A DNA stretch of 64,000 bases, taken from Thinopyrum elongatum. Taxonomy: Eukaryota; Streptophyta; Magnoliopsida; Poales; Poaceae. Of this stretch, positions 46,836 through 58,473 are shown piece by piece. Within the stretch, counting starts at the first letter, position 1, and every line of letters begins with the position of its first letter. The stretch is from NCBI GenBank assembly GCA_011799875.1, contig CM022301.1:86695667-86759666 (forward strand), in the 5' to 3' direction. Both the position numbers and the translations under genes were made by a program. Under the pieces are notes generated by a model. The model was not told where the DNA came from, did not search any database, and saw only the letters and a list, made by a program, of their open reading frames with translations.

Positions 46836-47289
46836 TGTCTTGGTATCACACGGCCACCTATGGGGCCATCGACCCCTTGTGGTTCGGCAAGGAGGAAGAG
46901 CGCATTGCACAAAGAGTGCAAAGCATAGAGCAGCATGGCAACGATGACACGGGCAGTTTTACCCAGGTTCGGGCCGTCGCGAGGCGTAAAACCCTACTCC
47001 TACTTTGGTGAATTGATGAAAGGACCATGGTGGAGATGCAGCGCTCTAGCCCGGCAAGGTCGCCTTGGGGCGACAGCAGCTACGCGCGTGCGAGCGTACA
47101 AGGGTCCGAATCCTCTCTAAGGTAACCACGGCCCTCCTTTTATAGGTCAAGGGGTCACCACAATGGCAAAATAGTCATTTATCCAACGACTAGATAGCCA
47201 CAGTGCTATCATACCGAACTCTGCAGATAGGACAGGGCGCATTAAATGCACCGCTTAGTGTCACATCGTAGCGTAGCCCGGCAAGCCTT
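46836..47289 (-). repeat. 3' LTR of H, left piece
   Basis: Matches 63213-63665. Its end reads TGTCTTGG where the other copy has TGTCGTGG. Minus-strand TATA box CTATAAAAGG at 47136-47145. GCCAT at 47290-47294 precedes the solo LTR. Confidence 0.85.
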
Positions 47290-47294
47290 GCCAT

Positions 47295-49022
47295 TGTTGG
47301 AAATATGCCCTAGAGGCAATAATAAAGTGGTTATTATTATATTTCCTTGTTCATGATAATTGTCTATTGTTCATGCTATAATTGTGTTATCCGGAAATCG
47401 TAATACATGTGTGAATACATAGACCACAACATGTCCCTAGTGAGCCTCTAGTTGACTAGCTCGTTGATCAATAGATGGTTACGGTTTCCTGACCATGGAC
47501 ATTGGATGTCGTTGATAACGGGATCACATCATTAGGAGAATGATGTGATGGACAAGACCCAATCCTAAGCATAGCACTAGATCGTGTAGTTCGTCTGCTA
47601 AAGCTTTACTAATGTCAAGTATCATTTCCTTAGACCATGAGATTGTGCAACTCCCGGATACCGTAGGAATGCTTTGGGTGTATCAAACGTCACAACGTAA
47701 CTGGGTGACCATAAAGGTGCACTACAGGTATCTCCGAAAGTGTCTGTTGGGTTGGCACGAATCGAGACTGGGATTTGTCACTCCGTATGACGGAGAGGTA
47801 TCTCTGGGCCCACTCGGTAATGCATCATCATAATGAGCTCAATGTGACTGAAGAGTTAGCCACGGGATCATGCGTTACGGAACGAGTAAAGAGACTTGCT
47901 GGTAATGAGATTGAACAAGGTATAGGGATACCGACGATCGAATCTCGGGCAAGTATCATACCGGTAGACAAAGGGAATTGTGTACGGGATTGATTGAATC
48001 CCCGACATCGTGGTTCATCCGATGAGATCATCGTGGAACATGCGGGAGCCAACATGGGTATCCAGATCCCGCTGTTGGTTATTGGCCGGAGAGATGTCTC
48101 GGTCATGTCTGCATAGTTCCCGAACCCGTAGGGTCTACACACTTAAGGTTCGGTGACGCTAGAGTTGTTATGGGAAATAGTATGTGGTTACCGAATGTTG
48201 TTCGGAGTCCCGGATGAGATCCCGGACGTCACGAGGAGTTCCGGAATGGTCCGGAGGTGAAGATTTATATATGGGAAGTCATCATACGGTCACCGGAAGT
48301 GTTCGGGGGTTTTCCGGTATTGTACCGGGACCACCGAAGGGGTTCCGGGGGTCCACCGGGAGGGTCCACCTGCCCCGGAGGGCCCTATGGGCTGTATGGG
48401 GGAGGGAACCAGCCCCTAAGTGGGCTGGGCGCCATCCCCCCCTAGGGCCCATGCGCCTAGGGTTGGGGGAAACCCTAAAAGGGGGCGCCCCCTTGGCTTG
48501 GGGGGCAAGCCCCCTCCCCCTGGCCACCGCCCCCCCTCTAGATCTGATCTAGAGGGGCCGGGCCCCTTCCCCCTTGGCCCTATAAATAGAGGGGAGGAGG
48601 GAGGGCAGCAGCACCTCATCCAAGGCGCAGCCCTCCCCCTCTCCAACACCCCCTCCTCCTCCGTTGAGCTTGGCGAAGCCCTGCCGGAGAACTGCCAACT
48701 TCACCACCACGCCGTCGTGCTGCCGGAGTTGTCTTCCCCAACCTCTCCCTCCTCCTTGCTGGATCAAGGCGCGGGAGACATCACCGGGCTACACGTGTGT
48801 TGAACGCGGAGGTGCCGTTGTTCGGTGCTTAGATCGGAATCGACCGCGATCTGAATCGCTGCGTGTACGACTCCTCCAACCGCGTTCTTGCAACGCTTCC
48901 GCATCGCGATCTTCAAGGGTATGAAGATGCACTCCTCTCTCTCTCTCGTTGCTAGTCTCTCCATAGATTGATCTTGGTGATGCATAGGAAATTTTTTTGA
49001 CTTACTACTACGTTCCCCAACA
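47295..49022 (+). repeat. Solo LTR of Angela/WIS type
   Basis: Begins TGTTGGAAATATGCCCTAG and ends TACGTTCCCCAACA, about 1.73 kb, without any internal element sequence. Flanks are GCCAT (47290-47294) and GCCGT (49023-49027), a TSD with one change. The H sequence is contiguous across it when compared with 63661-63680. TATA box CTATAAATA at 48580-48588. It arose by recombination between the two LTRs of a former complete element. The open frames inside (48184-48803 and others) are GC-rich LTR sequence. Confidence 0.93.
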
Positions 49023-49027
49023 GCCGT

Positions 49028-49514
49028 GCCATTCAGCCACCTTTTTGCCTGTCCGCGCGACACGTCGACTGGACGGGTGTCATTGGGGGTGTTCTTCCTC
49101 AGAAATGGCCTGCCACGTACCAAATAACAACCACATAGTCACTTGGGGGCTTGACACCGCACCGATAGGTGACTTGCGTTGCTGTGAGGTGGAGCGGTGG
49201 AGCTTTGGCGGTGTAATTCGCCCTTGGCGTCCCCAGCAAGCCTGCTGGGGGAGTCTTGAGGCTTGTCTTGGGGTAACCTCGACCTCAGCAGGCTCGCCTG
49301 CCCGGCAAGGGAGGTTTTTCCTTAGTGATATCTTGCTTGTTTGGTTGGTCTTGGTCTTCTTGATCCGCCCTTTGATTTCTCAAAGAGCCATCTCTTCTGC
49401 TTGGCCTTGTCTTGGATGCTTGGTGCAGTTTGCTCTGTTGCTGTCGCGCCGGAGATTTGCCTATCCGGGCACAAGTCAGGGGGAAACATACACCCCTTTT
49501 TGTGTACCCCGACA
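49028..49514 (-). repeat. 3' LTR of H, right piece
   Basis: Continues the LTR after the solo LTR and ends GTGTACCCCGACA. It corresponds to 63670-64000 and beyond. Total LTR length without the solo LTR is about 0.94 kb. Confidence 0.82.
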
Positions 49515-49526
49515 TAAGCCCCCGAG
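49515..49526 (-). other. Polypurine tract of H
   Basis: On the minus strand CTCGGGGGCTTA runs into the TGTCGGGG LTR end. It resembles the CTTGGGGGCTAA tract of F, whose LTR also begins TGTCGGGG. Confidence 0.65.
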
Positions 49527-49907
49527 CCTGAGCCATACGTGTCGCTGGGCACGTTGGGTTAGGCCCCAAAACGGTGCACGGACACGTGTTGAAGATATAC
49601 TGCGCGTGCAGCAATTTGCTATGATGACCAGTCAATCCAACATCCACTCCGCGTAATTACCGCAGGCCGTGGGGTCGTGGGACTGTAGCGGTTAATGTCA
49701 AAACGATAACTTTCTGAAGGAAAGTAGCAACGAACCTCTCCTCTCCCCCATGTTCGCTCCCATAAAGGGGGGAAACGCGGAGAGGCGTGGCCCATTCGCA
49801 CCCGTTTCTCCATTCTTCATCTTCTTCCTCAAGCCACGCAGCGACTCCGCGCCATTCTTGCTTCCATTCACCTTGTCCGACCATCCAACCCTCCATTGCT
49901 CATAAGG
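49527..49907 (+). promoter_or_regulatory. Upstream region of the antisense gene
   Basis: No coding sequence. It separates the LTR from the antisense start codon at 49908 and should hold that gene's promoter if it is transcribed. CCCATAAAGG near 49761 is a weak TATA candidate, and CT-rich stretches (49735-49750, 49800-49830) resemble a plant 5' leader. Confidence 0.35.
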
Positions 49908-50323
49908 ATGGGGAAGAAAACTGCTGCTGACAAGGGGAAGCGTGCGGCCGCTGCGAAGACAGCAGCCGCGGAAGGGAACAAGCAGAGAGCGGCAGAGTTG
50001 GATAAGAAGCCGCGAGGCGATGTGGTTTTCTTCCCGTCGAATCTGCACAGCGATGCCCTGGTTGCGAGGTACGGATATATCCGGGGGACAAAAGTTCCAA
50101 ACGGGCATGGCGCACCCAAAGTTCTGGCGGAGGGAAAAAAGGAGCCGCCGAATGCATACCGATTCTTCTGCGCGTATTTCTTCTGCGGCCTTTGTCCCCC
50201 CTTCTCAGATTTCTTTGAGGCGATGATGGTGGTATATGGATTCCACCTCTTGGATTTCACGCCAAATGCAATGGCGTGCATGGCAATCTTCGCTCATTTG
50301 TGCGAGAATTTTGTCGGGGTCGC
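49908..50323 (+). pseudogene. Antisense gene of H, N-terminal part
   Basis: Start ATG at 49908 after a clean upstream region; a basic Ala/Lys-rich N-terminus (GKKTAADKGKRAAAAKTAA) of about 30 residues could act as a nuclear signal. Residues from about 85 on (YRFFCAYFFCGLCPPFSDFF, then MMVVYGFHLLDFTPNA) match the Transposase_28 'putative gypsy type transposon' domain as I remember it. The reading frame is uninterrupted to 50323, where element G is inserted at GTCGC. After G the frame continues at 58479 in register. Function unknown; it lies antisense to its own element. Confidence 0.8.
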
Positions 50324-51872
50324 TTATGTCTACTACACAACTTGTTCTTGTAGACTCGTGTTGGGCCTCCAAGCATAGAGTTTTGTAGGACAGTAGCAAT
50401 TTTCCCTCGAGTGGATGACCTAAGGTTTATCAATCCGTGGGAGGCGTAGGATGAAGATGGTCTCTCTCAAACAACCCTGCAACCAAATAACAAAAAGTCT
50501 CTTGTGTCCCCAACACACCAAATACAATGGTAATTTGTATAGGTGCACTAGTTCGGCGAAGAGATGGTAATAAAAGCGTAGTAATGATAGTAGATATTGA
50601 TTTTTGTAATAGGAACAATAAAAACAGCAAGGTAGCAATTGATAAAACGGAGCACAAACGGTATTGCAATGCTTGAAAATGAGGCCTAGGGTCCGTACTT
50701 TCGCTAGTGCAATCTCTCAACAATGCTAATCTAATTGGATCATATAACCATCCCTCAACGTGCGATGAAGAATCACTCCAAAGTTCCTATCTAGCGAAGA
50801 ACATAAGAAGAAATTGTTTGTAGCTATTCTTTCCGATCGATCTATCAAGAGTTCGTACTAAAATAACACCAAAGCAAATTTAGATTCATAATACTCAATC
50901 CAACACAAAGAACCTCAAAGAGTGCCCCAAGATTTCTACCGGAGAAACAAAAGACGAGAACGTGCATCAACCCCTATGCATAGATTACCCCAATGTCACC
51001 TCGGGAATCCGCGAGTTGAGTGCCAAAACATATCTCAAGTGAATCAATATAATACCCCATTGTCACCACGGGTATTCATATGCAAGACATATGTCAAGTG
51101 CTCTCAAATCCACAAAAGTATTCAATCTGATAAAACGAAATCTCAAAGGGAAAACTCAATTCATCACAACAAGATAGAGAGGGAGAAACACCATATGATC
51201 CAACTATATTAACAAAGCCCGCGATACATCAAGATCGTGCCATCTCAAGAACACGAGAGAGAGAGAGAGAGAGATTAAACACATAGCTACTAGTACAAAC
51301 CCTCAGCCCCGAGGGTGCACTACTCCCTCCTCATCATGGTGGCCACCGAGATGATGAAGATGGTCACCGGTGATGATTTCCCCCTCCGGCAGGGTGCTGA
51401 AACGGGGTCTAGATTGGTTTTTCATGGCTACAGAGGCCTGCGGCGGCGGAACTTCTGATCTAGGGTTACCCCGAGGGTTTTTTGGAATATTTGGGAATTT
51501 ATAGGGTGAAGAGGCGGTGCGGGAGGCCACCGAGGTGGGCACAACCCACCTGGGCGCGCCTGGGCCCCCAGGAACGCCCTGGTGGGTTGTGCTCCCCTCG
51601 GAGCTCCCCTCTGGTACTTCTTTGGCCCACCGGGTGTCTTCTGGTCCAGAAAAAATCTCCAAAAAGTTTCGCTGCGTTTGGACTCCGTTTGGTATTGATT
51701 TTCTGCGATGTAAAAAACAAGCAAAAAACAGCAACTGGCACTGGGCACTATGTCAATAGGCTAGTCCCAAAAAATGATATAAAGTTGCTATAAAATGATT
51801 GTAAAACATCTAAGAATGATAATATAACGGCATGAATACTTCATAAATTATAGATACATTGGAGACGTATCA
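50324..51872 (-). repeat. 3' LTR of element G
   Basis: 1549 bases. The plus-strand left end reads TTATGTCTACTACAC where the other copy has TGATGTCTACTACAC. A (GA)n run lies at 51254-51275, a palindrome has outer arms 51540-51550 and 51581-51591, and the minus-strand TATA box CTATAAATT lies at 51497-51505. Confidence 0.92.
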
Positions 51873-54800
51873 GCATCCCCAAGCTTAACTCCTACTCGTC
51901 CTCGAGTTGGTAAATGATAAAAGAAATAATTTATGAAGTGTGAATGCTAGCAAAATGCATAAGTTTGATCAATGATAATTTCAATAACTTTTTCTAGCAT
52001 CATAATAGTAACTCTTTCTCATAAAACTTATCATGATAAAGTAGCAATTGAAAACGGAATTTTTGTTGTGGAAAGCTACCTACCATATTCATCATATACT
52101 CTTTCTTTTATAGCATGGACATTTGGACTTGAATGATTCAAAGCAATAGTCTATAATTTGACATGAAGACATCAATACTCAAGCATATCAACAAGCAACC
52201 ATGTCTTTCAAAATATCAACACTAAAGAAAGTTATCCCTAGCCCATCATGCTCAATCATTGATCCATTCGCAAAACACACTCGCATATTAGCTACATCCA
52301 ATGCTCAAGTACGATCATAATGCCCCTTAGTTGGTGCTTTATAAGAGAAGATGGAGACTCGAATAAAAATAAAAATTGCATAAAGTAAATAGATAGGCCC
52401 TTCGCAGAGGGAAGTAGGGATTTGTAGAGGTGCCAGAGCTCAAAGCTTAAATTGAGAGATAAAGTTTTTGAGAGGCATATTTTTCCCGTCAATGAAAATG
52501 ACCGAGTAATTCCCAACACTTTCCATGCTAGATATATCATAGGCGGTTCCCAAACAGAAAATAAAGTTTATTCCTTTTTCCACCATTCTTTCACGATCCA
52601 TGGCTAGCCGTATCCACGGGTGCCCTCCATACCAACACTTTCCAAGGAATTTATTATTTGACAACATAAAGTAAATTCATTTTTCATTTCGGGACTAGGC
52701 ATCCCTAATACCTTTAACGTACTCTCGTGCAATGACAAGTGAATAAACACTCATCTTGAGAATAACACATCTAGCATGGAAAATATTGGCCACCCCCTAC
52801 CGCTTCATAAGCGGTACGAGCACACAAAAAGGAAATTATTTTGAAAATTTAGAGATGGCACATACAAATTTGCTTAGAACGGCATGGAAATACCGCATAT
52901 ATGTAGGTATGGTGGACTCATTTGGCACAACTTTGGGTTTAAGAATTTGGATGCACAAGTAGTATTCCCACTTAGTACAAATGGAGGCTAGAAAATAGAT
53001 TGAGAAGCAACCAACCAAGAAACGAAAATTCACATAAACGAGCATTGAGCATAACTAACACCGAATAATGCACCACAAGTAGGATGTAATTTCATTACAT
53101 AATTATTGACTTTCGTGCTTGCATAGGGAATCACAAACCTTGACACCAATATTCTTACTAAAGCATAATTACTCACCAACATGACTCACATATTATTATC
53201 TCCATATCGTAAAACTATTGCAAGGAATCAAACTTATCATATCCAATGATCTACATGAAAGTTTTTATTATATCCCTCTTGAATATCTATCACTTTGGGA
53301 CTAAATTTATATGTTGCAATTACTTTTTACAAGCTCAAGTAAACTTAAGTGAAGCACGAGAGAATAAGTATTTCTTCAAAATTTTCAACTCTCAAAATAA
53401 TCTAAGTGAAGCATGAGAGTAAATGACAAACTACTCCAAAAAGATATAAGTGAAGATCAAATGAGTAGTTAAGTAAATAGGTAGCTATTTGAGGACTCTC
53501 TCTTATTTAAAAACTTTCAGATCTAATTATTTTATTAAAACAGCAAGCAAAACAAAATAAAATAACATTCTAAGAATGGCACACATCATGTGAAGAAGCA
53601 AAAACTTAGGCTCAACCGATACTAACCGATAGTTGTTCATGAAGAAAGGTGGGATGCCTTCTGGGGCATCCCCAAGCTTAGATGCTTGAGACTTCTTGGA
53701 TTATTAACTTGGGATGCCTTGGGCATCCCCAAGCTTGAGATTTTTTGTCTCCTTAATTCCTTTTATATCACGGTTTCCCTAAATCTTAAAAACTTCATCC
53801 ACACAAAACTCAACAAGAACTCGTGAGATAAGTTAGTATAAATCAATGCAAAAACCTTATCATTCTCTACTGTAGAAAATCACTAAAAGTATTATTCAAC
53901 ATTGCATACTAAATGCCTCTGCATATTTAATACTCCTATCCTCAAATAGAATCATTAAACAAGCAAACATATGCAAACAATGCGAACATAACAGCAATCT
54001 GTCTAAACAGGACAGTCTGTAAAGAGTGCAATTGTACTCATACTTACCTAACTCCAAAAATTCTGAAAATTAACCACACTATAGAAAATTTATCAGGTCT
54101 TATTTTGCAAAAAGTTTCAACATTTTATCACATTCTTACTTTTCTGGAGAATTATTGCAAAAGCGATAAACTTTCTGTTTTGAAACAGCAACTCATATAC
54201 TTGCAGAATAAGCATGGTGATGGCTATCCTTGCCACTTTTATTGAAATAAAAGATGCAAAACATTATATAAATAACAGAAATAAAATATAACTAAAATAA
54301 AATGACTCTCCAAGCAAAACTCATATCATGTGACGAATGAAAATATAGCTCCAAGTGAGGTTACCGATAATGTTGAAGACGCAAGAGGGGATGCCTTCCG
54401 GGGCATCCCCAAGCTTAGTTGCTTGGATCCTCCTTGAATATTACCTTGGGGTTCCTTGGTCATCCCCAAGCTTAGGTTCTTGTCACTCCTTATTCTCCTC
54501 ATATCGACATCTCACCCAAAACTTGAAAACTTATATCACACAAAACTTAACGGAACTTCGTGAGATGGGTTAGTATGATAAAGACAAATCATTCACTTTG
54601 GTACTGTCAAAGACAAGATTCATAATTGTTCTCACACAATTACAACTGTACCTTACAATTTATACAACTTATATTAAGTAATATAAGCCATGGAAACCAT
54701 GAAACAAGCAAACTATGCATTGAAAACAGAATCTGTCAAAAACAGAACAGTACGTAAAGATCTGAATTAAGGTCATACTTCTGTAACTCCAGAAATACTG

Positions 54801-55156
54801 AAAACTTAGGAAAACGTAGAAAATTTGTATAAACATCAACTCTAAAAAATTCAGAAGTTTTCCACTTACCATTAAAAGGAAGGAATTTCTTCACTGGACG
54901 CAAAAGTTTCTGTTTTTGCACAGAATCAAGTCAACTATCATCCACACTATCCCAAAGGCTTTACTTGGCATTTTATTGAAACAAAAGCAATAAAACATGA
55001 TTAATACAGTAGCCTAATCATGTGAGCACACAAAAACAGTAGGTAAAAGTGTTGGGTTGTCTTCCAACAAGCGCTTTTCTTTAATGCCTTTTAGCTAGGC
55101 ATGATGATTTCAATGATGCTCGCATAAAAGATAAGAATTGAAACATAACAAGAGCA
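51873..55156 (-). other. Polypurine tract and non-coding region of G
   Basis: The polypurine tract (minus AGTTAAGCTTGGGGATGC) abuts the 3' LTR. The rest is AT-rich without recognisable proteins. It contains hairpins (arms 53651-53658/53665-53672 and 54387-54395/54402-54410), repeated polypurine-like cores at 53667, 53724, 54404 and 54461, and CAGAATCTGTC-type blocks near 54000 and 54727. The block 53640-53760 and the block 54380-54490 look like two versions of the same module. Confidence 0.7.
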
Positions 55157-56800
55157 TCATGAATCATAAGTTCCTCTCTCATAATAATTTTCAGTAGCAT
55201 CATGAATAGATTCATCAATATAACCATCACATAAAGCATTCTTTTCATGATCCAAAAGCATAGAAAATTTATTACTCTCCATATAAGCAATTTTATTCTC
55301 ATTCACAATAGTGGGAGTATCATATGAAACTCGAATACTATAAATTGTTTCCACATTAAAAGAGTAATGTTCAGTAAAAGAATATTCAAAATTATGACAA
55401 TAATTATCACTACTTTTTATAACATAAGTATCATCACAATAATCATCATAGGTAGCAACTTTGTTCTTATCATAGATAGGAGGCATGCAATCATCATAGC
55501 AAATTTGACCATTCAAAGTAGGGGGAATAAAAAGATCATCTTCATTGAGCATATCATCCCCAAGCTTGGGACAAACATTAATTGCAGCAAATAAATTCTT
55601 AAACATGTCATTCTCATCAAACATCGCATCCCCAAGCTTGTGGCTTGGCATATCATAAGCATAATCACTCTCATCATTAATAGTACGAATAGCACCAATA
55701 GAATAACAATTATTATCATCATAATTTCCCAAGTTGGTGCCAAAAAGATTTCCAAGATTATAAGAAGTATCATTATCTTCCCAATCATAATCATCACAAC
55801 AAGCAATAGGCATAACAAAATCATCATCAATAGTTCTTTCGGACATTGTGCCATAAGACAAAGAAGCAATATCATCATCAGTGCATCATCTTCCACAATT
55901 ATTTTTGATTCATTTTCATGAGGCACAACTATAATAGGAGCAACATTATTTGGGAGAGATACTTTTTTACCTCTTCTCTTTCTTCTTTTCTTCTTCTTCA
56001 CCACATCATGTGTGGGTTTAATTAATTTTTTCGAGCTTCTTATTGATGAGATTGGTTGAATAGGCAGCTCCTTCTCGTCACCTATTTCATCATGAGAGAC
56101 AATAGGAGGGAAAGTAGAGATCTTTTCCCTTTCATTAGTACTCCTTTTATATTCTATTGGTTTTCCCATCTTTCTATAGTTGGCAATATAAGCATTCTCA
56201 TTGCAATTTACCATGCAAAACATATGGATTTCTTTCAAACTAGTTTCAGCGTGGTCTGTGAATATGAATGCTTCAAACCAACCATTTTTATGTGAGAATT
56301 CTTCACACCCCAAAAATAAACAAAGTTTGTTATAAAGTTCAAGGGTGATCAAGTTATTGCAGTATTTGGACACAATTCTATCATGAAAAAGCATGCATTG
56401 GAAATTAAGGTGACCAACTTTATTGCAAAGTTCACAAGTAATTGGGTAAAGAGAGCATAATTTTGTAGCAAATTTATCTATCACCTTGAGCAAAAAATTG
56501 GTTCTATCATGTTTATGCTTCTTGCAAAATCTATCATCCCTAAAAGGCATGTCTTCACAAAGTCTTTCCACTCCACAAAAATTGACATGCTTATAAGAAA
56601 CATTTTTTCATGACTAGTGCAATCATCATTAGCATTTTGGATATTCAAAGAATTCATACTAACAACATTGCAATCATGCTCATCATTTATGCCAAACTTT
56701 TATTGAATTCTTCTTCTATCAATTGAGCACAATTTTCTTTTCCATCATTTTCAAGAAAGACATGATAAAGACGAATAATATGAGGCCACCTCAATTCCAT
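55157..56800 (-). pseudogene. CCHC-containing ORF of element G
   Basis: The start is best placed at the minus ATG 56800-56798, 100 bases from the primer site; it opens MELRWPHIIRLYHVFLEN. A frame break lies near 56690, another near 55860. The middle part (56571-55513) has a zinc knuckle CX2CX4HX4C (C-E-L-C ... H-L-N-F-Q-C) at 56395-56436 and a basic KKKKRRKRRGKK cluster at about 55965-56000, which looks like a nuclear or RNA-binding signal. The C-terminal part (55861-55157) is rich in Asp, Asn and Tyr and ends at a stop near 55157. No Retrotrans_gag pattern or protease motif is visible. It takes the place of gag; an RNA-binding role is inferred from the CCHC finger only. Confidence 0.7.
56395..56436 (-). 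other. CCHC zinc knuckle in the G ORF
   Basis: Codons for CELCNKVGHLNFQC, the CX2CX4HX4C spacing of nucleocapsid knuckles. All four metal ligands are present. Confidence 0.85.
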
Positions 56801-56899
56801 TTTTTTGTAGTATGCTTTTTATAAACCGAACTAGTGATAAAACAAGAAACTAAAAGATTCAATTGCAAGATCTAAAGATATACCTTCAAGCACTCACCA

Positions 56900-56916
56900 A
56901 CCCGGCAACGGCGCCA
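56900..56916 (-). other. Primer-binding site of G (tRNA-Asp type)
   Basis: The plus strand reads ACCCGGCAACGGCGCCA, one base from the site in C and E. It lies 10 bases inside the 5' LTR. Confidence 0.85.
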
Positions 56917-56926
56917 GAAAAGCGCT

Positions 56927-58473
56927 TGATGTCTACTACACAACTTGTTCTTGTAGACTCGTGTTGGGCCTCCAAGCGCAGAGTTATGTAGGACAGTAGC
57001 AATTTTCCCTCAAGTGGATGACCTAAGGTTTATCAATCCGTGGGAGGCGTAGGATGAAGATGGTCTCTCTCAAACAACCCTGCAACCAAATAACGAAAAG
57101 TCTCTTGTGTCCCCAACACACCAAATACAATGGTAATTTGTATAGGTGCACTAGTTTGGCGAAGATATGGTAATAAAAGCGTAGTAATGATAGTAGATAT
57201 TGATTTTTGTAATAGGAACAATAAAAAATAGCAAGGTAGCAATTGATAAAACGGAGCACAAACGGTATTGCAATGCTTGAAAATGAGGCCTAGGGTCCGT
57301 ACTTTCGCTAGTGCAATCTCTCAACAATGCTAATCTAATTGGATCATATAACCATCCCTCAACGTGCGATGAAGAATCACTCCAAAGTTCCTATCTAGCG
57401 GAGAACATAAGAAGAAATTGTTTGTAGCTATTCTTTCCGATTGATCTATCAAGAGTTCGTACTAAAATAACACCAAAGCAAATTCAGATTCATAATATTC
57501 AATCCAACACAAAGAACCTCAAAGAGTGCCCCAAGATTTCTACTGGAGAAACAAAAGATGAGAACGTGCATCAACCCCTATGCATAAATTACCCCAATGT
57601 CACCTCGGCAATCCGCGAGTTGAGTGCCAAAACATATCTCAAGTGAATCAATATAATACCCCATTGTCACCACGGGTATTCATATGCAAGACATATATCA
57701 AGTGCTCTCAAATCCATAAAAGTATTCAATCCGATAAAATGAAATCTCAAAGGGAAAACTCAATTCATCACAACAAGATAGAGAGGGAGAAACACCATAT
57801 GATCCAACCATATTAACAAAGCCCGCGATACATCAAGATCGTGCCATCTCAAGAACACGAGAGAGAGAGAGAGAGATTAATCACATAGCTACTGGTACAA
57901 ACCCTCAGCCCCGAGGGTGGACTACTCCCTCCTCATCATGGTGGCCGCCGGGATGATGAAGATGGCCACCGGTGATGATTTCCCCCTCCGTCAGGGTGCC
58001 GGAACGGGGTCTAGATTGGTTTTTCGTGGCTATAGAGGCCTGCGGCAGCGGGACTTCTGATCTAGGGTTACCCCAAGGGTTTTTGGAATATTTGGGAATT
58101 TATAGGGCGAAGAGGCGGTGCGGGAGGCCACCGAGGTGGGCACAACCCACCTGGGCGTGCCTGGGCCCCCGGGCGTGCCCTGGTGGGTTGTGCTCCCATT
58201 GGAGCTCCCCTCTGGTACTTCTTTGGCCCACCGGGTGTCTTCTGGTCCAGAAAAAATCTCCAAAAAGTTTCGCTGCGTTTGGACTCTATTTGGTATTGAT
58301 TTTCTGCGATGTAAAAAACAAGCAAAAAACAACAACTGGCACTGGGCACTATGTCAATAGGTTAGTCCCAAAAAATGATATAAAGTTGCTATAAAATGAT
58401 TGTAAAACATCTAATAATGATAATATAATGGCATGAATACTTCGTAAATTATAGATACGTTGGAGACGTATCA
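56927..58473 (-). repeat. 5' LTR of element G
   Basis: 1547 bases, ends TGATGTCTAC...ACGTATCA on the plus strand, followed by TSD GTCGC. Palindrome outer arms 58141-58151 and 58182-58192, TATA box CTATAAATT at 58098-58106, (GA)n run at 57861-57876. Very similar to the 3' LTR by eye. Confidence 0.93.

Larger units (their letters stand above)
50324..58473 (-). mobile_element. Non-autonomous gypsy element G
   Basis: LTRs 50324-51872 and 56927-58473 (about 1.55 kb each), TSD GTCGC (50319-50323 and 58474-58478), minus strand. Polypurine tract at 51873-51888 and tRNA-Asp primer site at 56900-56916. The only ORF (55157-56800, minus) has a CCHC finger but no recognisable capsid, protease or pol. The LTR begins TGATACGTCTCCAACGTATC like E, so the two are related, but the internal region differs. 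The insertion splits the antisense gene of H. Confidence 0.92.

Noticed and set aside
48184..48803. Pro/Gly-rich ORFs of 122 and 127 codons
   Set aside because: They lie inside the solo Angela-type LTR and come from its GC-rich U3/leader sequence.
46836..49514. Taking this LTR as the 3' LTR of D
   Set aside because: D's integrase C-terminal codons run right up to 46835 with no polypurine tract, and the LTR has a partner at 63213. It is an insertion into D.
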